The notes under the pieces: generated by a model
What the model saw: the letters and a program-made list of their open reading frames with translations, nothing else
What the model was told of the DNA's origin: nothing
Databases searched by the model: none
Position numbers and translations under genes: made by a program
Shown here: in pieces, positions 6,234 through 8,658 of the stretch
Layout: every line of letters begins with the position of its first letter
How positions within the stretch are numbered: position 1 is the stretch's first letter
NCBI GenBank assembly: GCA_003552885.1
Contig: PUPA01000054.1
Location: forward strand, 1 to 8,658
Source: Natrialbaceae archaeon
Lineage (GTDB): Archaea; Halobacteriota; Halobacteria; Halobacteriales; Natrialbaceae
DNA: 8,658 nt
Reading direction: 5' to 3'

Positions 6234-7064
6234 ATGAAGTACCTCGCACGCACCGCGGGCGGCCGGCCGTTGCTCGGCGACGAGAAGGGGTTCGTGCCGC
6301 TCGAGGCTGCCGACCCGGACCTCGGGAGCGTCCGGGAGGCCCTCCCGCGGGCCGCGGCCGCGGAGCTGCCCGATCCGGCGGCGGCGCCCGCGACGCGGGT
6401 TCCCCGGGAGGGGCTGAGCCTCGGTCCGCCCCTGGAGCGATTCGGAAAGCTCTGGGGGATCGGCCTCAACTACGCCGAACACGCCGGGGACTTAGACGAG
6501 AGCCGGCCCGCGGAGCCGGCCAGCTTTATGAAGCCGGCGACGGCGCTCGCGGGACCGGGCGGCCCGATCCGACTGCCGCCGACCGACCGGAGCGAGCGGG
6601 TCACCGCCGAGGCCGAACTCGCCGTCGTGATGGGGCGGAGCTGTCGGACGGTTGGAACGGAGGACGTCGACGACGTCGTCGCGGGCTACCTGCCCGTCAT
6701 CGACATGACCGCCGAGGACGTCCTGGCGCGCAACCCCCGGTTTCTGACGCGGGCGAAGAGTTTCGATACGTTCCTCGTGGTCGGTCCGGAAATCGCCGTC
6801 CCCGAAGGACCCCTCGACCTCGCCGAGCTGTCGGTGCGGACGGTCGTCGACGGCGAGGTAGTCGCCGAGAACGTGGTCCGGAACATGCTGTTCCCGCCCG
6901 CGGAAATCGTCGCCTTCCACTCGGCGGTGGCGACGCTCGAGCCGGGGGACCTGTTCAGTACGGGGACGCCGGGAGCCGAGCCGATCGAGTCCGGAGACCG
7001 CGTCCGGGCGGAGGTCGAGTCGATCGGGAGCGTCGAGGCGCCGGTCGTCGGACCGACGCCGTGA
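6234..7064 (+). CDS. Fumarylacetoacetate hydrolase (FAH) family protein
   Basis: 276 aa. FAH-family enzymes are divalent-metal-dependent and act on 2,4-diketo acids (C-C hydrolysis, often giving pyruvate), or on 2-keto-3-deoxy acids (dehydration) and related compounds. The variable N-terminal part is residues 1-68; the catalytic core has GIGLNYAEHAGD (75-86), ASFMKPATALAGPG (96-109), TAEAELAVVMGR (124-135), VAGYLPVIDMTAED (149-162), RFLTRAKSFDTFLVVGP (169-185) and FSTGTPGAEP (241-250). E126, E128 and D157 fit the metal ligands; K175 lies in the conserved AKSFDTF block. The glycine-rich loop after GTP is shorter than the usual GVG form, a possible substrate-specificity hint. Probably co-transcribed with the SDR 91 nt upstream. 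With the dehydratase elsewhere in the window, a 2,4-diketo-3-deoxy sugar-acid hydrolase is plausible; a 2-keto-3-deoxypentonate dehydratase is the main alternative. Confidence 0.94.
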   Translation: MKYLARTAGGRPLLGDEKGFVPLEAADPDLGSVREALPRAAAAELPDPAAAPATRVPREGLSLGPPLERFGKLWGIGLNYAEHAGDLDESRPAEPASFMKPATALAGPGGPIRLPPTDRSERVTAEAELAVVMGRSCRTVGTEDVDDVVAGYLPVIDMTAEDVLARNPRFLTRAKSFDTFLVVGPEIAVPEGPLDLAELSVRTVVDGEVVAENVVRNMLFPPAEIVAFHSAVATLEPGDLFSTGTPGAEPIESGDRVRAEVESIGSVEAPVVGPTP

Positions 7065-7070
7065 CAACGA

Positions 7071-7080
7071 TACAGCTGTA
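7071..7080. promoter_or_regulatory. Perfect 10-bp palindrome TACAGCTGTA downstream of the FAH gene
   Basis: It begins 7 nt after the FAH stop codon and is followed directly by an AT-rich stretch (AATTCTAT, 7081-7087 region), the most AT-rich DNA between FAH and IclR 2. It could be part of an operon end or a regulator site for IclR 2. Its function is not established. Confidence 0.35.
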
Positions 7081-7116
7081 ATTCTATCGAGCGTCGGGAC
7101 ACGCTGTTTCGCCGTC

Positions 7117-7132
7117 GCCGAATACGTTCGGC
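7117..7132. repeat. Inverted repeat GCCGAA-TACG-TTCGGC before IclR 2
   Basis: Six-base perfect arms with a 4-nt centre, located 53 nt after the FAH stop and about 105 nt before the IclR 2 start. The size fits an IclR-type operator or a small hairpin in the FAH transcript end. There is no T-run after it, so a classical terminator is not supported. Confidence 0.4.
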
Positions 7133-7206
7133 CGGTCGCCGGACCGTCGGAGCCACCCCTGCCGGCCGTCGACAGGTGGTCGCGAGGCCGACGCGATGGA
7201 AAGCCC

Positions 7207-7212
7207 TTTGAT
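7207..7212 (+). promoter_or_regulatory. Weak TATA-like box of IclR 2
   Basis: TTTGAT is centred 29 nt before the ATG at 7238. It is a poorer match than the other boxes in the window, but its spacing favours the ATG at 7238 over the in-frame ATG at 7196. The 10-bp palindrome CGATCGATCG (7223-7232) lies between it and the start and might be an autoregulatory site. Confidence 0.35.
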
Positions 7213-7237
7213 CGACGCGCCCCGATCGATCGACGGA

Positions 7238-8008
7238 ATGCCAGCGGGAGATCGTGAAGGCCGGGGGATCGCGGCCACCGAGACGACGTTCGCCATCGTC
7301 GAAACGCTCTACGGACGGGGACAGCTCCGGCTGGTCGAGATCGCCGACCGCGTCGGGATCGCCAACAGCACCGCCTCCGAACACCTCGCGACGCTGTGTG
7401 AACGTGGCTACGTCGTCGCCGACGCGGACGGCTACCGGCTCGGGCTGAAATTCCTCGACCGTGGCGTGCGCGCGAAAGACCACTACGCGGAGCTGAGTCG
7501 GGCCGCGGGCCCCGTCCTCGAGGGGCTCGCCGCGGACACCGCCGAGGTCGTGAACCTGGTGGTCGAAGAGCACGGCCGGGCGGTGTACCTGCGGCGGCTG
7601 GTCGGCGACCGGGGCGTGCCGACCAACTCCTGGGAGGGTCAGCGGAAGGCGATCCACACGCTCTCGGCGGGGAAGGCGATCCTCGCACACCTCCCGGAAG
7701 AGCGCGTCGACGCCATCGTCGACCGCCACGGGCTGTCGGGGCCGACCGACGCGACGATCACCGACCGGGCGACCCTCGAGGACGAACTCGAGCGGATCCG
7801 GAAGGACGGGATCGCCAGAAACGACCGGGAGTCCCACGAACAGATCCGCGCGGTCGGCGCGCCGATCCTCCGGGACGGGACGGTCCGGGGGGCGGTGTCG
7901 ATAGCGGGGCCGGCCGGCCGACTCGCCGGCGAGCGGTTCGAGCGGACGCTCCCCGGGCTGCTCCGGGGTGCCGTCGACGAGATCGAGCTGACGCTGACGT
8001 ACGGTTGA
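7238..8008 (+). CDS. IclR family transcriptional regulator 2
   Basis: 256 aa from the preferred ATG at 7238; 270 aa if the in-frame ATG at 7196 is used. The later start is preferred because about a dozen residues before ATETTFAIVETL is usual for haloarchaeal IclR proteins and a TATA-like box sits 29 nt upstream. The winged helix is at about 12-75 (RLVEIADRVGIANSTASEHL at 31-50 is the helix-turn-helix). The effector domain is about 85-253, with IHTLSAGKAILAHLPEERVD (139-158) and SIAGPAGRLAGERFE (221-235). It resembles IclR 1 in its motifs (GKxILAHLPxERVD, TITDR, AGPAGRLxGER), but the recognition helices differ (NSTASEHL here, QSTTHRHL there), so different operators are likely. It lies 173 bp downstream of the FAH gene on the same strand and is followed by a tandem repeat. 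Target and effector are unknown. Confidence 0.94.
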   Translation: MPAGDREGRGIAATETTFAIVETLYGRGQLRLVEIADRVGIANSTASEHLATLCERGYVVADADGYRLGLKFLDRGVRAKDHYAELSRAAGPVLEGLAADTAEVVNLVVEEHGRAVYLRRLVGDRGVPTNSWEGQRKAIHTLSAGKAILAHLPEERVDAIVDRHGLSGPTDATITDRATLEDELERIRKDGIARNDRESHEQIRAVGAPILRDGTVRGAVSIAGPAGRLAGERFERTLPGLLRGAVDEIELTLTYG

Positions 8009-8176
8009 CGGAGCCGGCGTTGGCGACGTCACCCTGGGCCGACGGAGCCAGCGTTGGCGACCTCACCCTGTGGCCGAGGGGTCGACGTTGACGACGCCAC
8101 CCTGGGCCGACGGAGCCAGCGTTGGCGACCTCACCCTGTGGCCGAGGGGTCGACGTTGGCGACGCCACCCTGGGCC
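8009..8176. repeat. Intergenic tandem repeat (minisatellite), 68-bp unit made of 33-35-bp sub-repeats
   Basis: Two tandem 68-bp copies, 8041-8108 and 8109-8176, differ at a single base (A at 8091, G at 8159). Each consists of a 35-bp and a 33-bp half sharing the core CGTTGGCGAC followed by CACCCTG(T/G)GGCC. A further 34-bp half-unit precedes them (8007-8040), and a degenerate trace continues to about 8194. The array fills the gap between the convergent IclR 2 and M20 genes. 68 is not a multiple of 3, so a duplication shifts frame and no coding function is supported. There are no unique spacers, so it is not CRISPR. The near identity of the 68-bp copies points to a recent duplication. Confidence 0.92.
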
Positions 8177-8194
8177 GACTGGGCCGGTGTTACC

Positions 8195-8658
8195 CTACGA
8201 CTGGCGGCTCGCCGCCCGCCTCACCGCACGGCACAGCACGCCCGCGCCGGCGACGACGTCCTCCCACTCGGTGTACTCGCTCTCCCGGTGGCTGACGCCG
8301 TCGACGCTGGGGACGAAGATCATCCCCGTGGGTGCGATCTCGTTCAGGTAGTTGGCGTCGTGGCCCGCACCGCTTTTCAGCCGCACGTACTCGTGGCCCG
8401 CCTCCTCGGTGGCCGCGGCGATCGTCTCGATACAGCCGTCGTCGAACGCGTCCGCCTCGACGCGCATGATCTCCGTCACCTCGGCGCGAACGCCCTCGCG
8501 GTCGGCGGCGGCCGAAACCTCCCGTCGGACGCGCTCGACGGCGTCTTCGACCGCCGCGTCGTCGTACGAGCGGACGTCGACGGTGAACTCGACGCGTTCG
8601 GGGATCACGTTGATGGCGTTCGGGTGGACGTCGACGCTGCCGACGGTGCCGACGAGGT
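8195..8658 (-). CDS. M20-family amidohydrolase (N-carbamoyl-amino-acid hydrolase/allantoate amidohydrolase type), C-terminal part
   Basis: 153 C-terminal residues are visible; the family is usually about 410-420 aa, so the N-terminal and most metal-binding residues lie off the right edge, with no start codon in the window. These zinc or manganese enzymes hydrolyse N-carbamoyl amino acids, ureidoglycine-type compounds or similar amides, releasing ammonia or an amino acid. Motifs: VHPNAINVIPERVEFTVDVR (the end of the dimerisation domain), SGAGHDANYLNEIAPTGMIF (8306-8371 region; His at 8360-8362) and VPSVDGVSHRESEYT (His at 8288-8290, the likely C-terminal metal ligand). The reading continues in frame to the window edge, so a Met at 8608 is internal (a GTG codon). 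Convergent with IclR 2 across the tandem repeat; any link to the sugar-acid-like cluster is unclear. Substrate not determinable. Confidence 0.92.
   Translation of the reverse strand, partial: LVGTVGSVDVHPNAINVIPERVEFTVDVRSYDDAAVEDAVERVRREVSAAADREGVRAEVTEIMRVEADAFDDGCIETIAAATEEAGHEYVRLKSGAGHDANYLNEIAPTGMIFVPSVDGVSHRESEYTEWEDVVAGAGVLCRAVRRAASRQS

Noticed and set aside
7196..7237. Earlier ATG for IclR 2 (14 more residues)
   Set aside because: The later ATG gives the usual N-terminal length and the right TATA spacing. The call is not certain, as the TATA-like box is weak.
7758..8168. Minus-strand frame of 136 aa running through the tandem repeat
   Set aside because: It overlaps the 3' end of IclR 2 antisense and its repetitive part comes only from the minisatellite; unit lengths are not multiples of three.
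8009..8176. CRISPR array
   Set aside because: The halves alternate and the 68-bp units are near identical, with no unique spacers between constant repeats.

Overview
The window looks like a chromosomal or megaplasmid segment of a halophilic archaeon (class Halobacteria). The DNA is very GC-rich, codon third positions are almost all G or C, and the proteins are rich in Asp and Glu. Five of the genes have a TATA-like box centred 26-30 nt upstream of the start codon, as expected for the leaderless transcripts common in haloarchaea. Two IclR-type regulators of the haloarchaeal style are present. No rRNA, tRNA, CRISPR array or transposase is visible.

Layout. (1) Positions 1-2565, minus strand: a CaiB/BaiF class III CoA-transferase cut by the left edge, a 68-aa one-helix membrane protein, and an enolase-superfamily (mandelate racemase subgroup) acid-sugar dehydratase-like enzyme with a GTG start. 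(2) 2566-2917: a GC-rich divergent region that may hold a small minus-strand ORF coupled to the dehydratase by a GTGA overlap. (3) 2918-4225, plus: a LarA-like (nickel-dependent lactate racemase domain) protein, convergent with (4) 4262-5056, minus: IclR regulator 1. (5) 5057-5356: divergent promoter region. (6) 5357-7064, plus: an atypical SDR that lacks the YxxxK motif, then a fumarylacetoacetate hydrolase (FAH) family protein, probably one operon. (7) 7238-8008, plus: IclR regulator 2. (8) 8009-8176: an intergenic tandem repeat (two 68-bp copies of a 33-35-bp sub-repeat). (9) 8195-8658, minus: the C-terminal part of an M20-family amidohydrolase (carbamoylase/allantoate amidohydrolase type), cut by the right edge.

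How the genes may work together (inference). Dehydratase, SDR and FAH enzyme are the three enzyme types of the non-phosphorylative diketo-hydrolase route for deoxy-sugar acids such as rhamnonate and fuconate. That route ends in pyruvate plus lactate, so a LarA-like protein beside it is suggestive. The CoA-transferase could handle a carboxylate product. The SDR is atypical and the substrate cannot be read from sequence, so this is a hypothesis. The most interesting items are the LarA-like protein, with candidate nickel-pincer residues in place and unknown substrate; the possible cluster pathway; the SDR without a classical catalytic pair; and the minisatellite. I see no clearly novel defence or mobile system.
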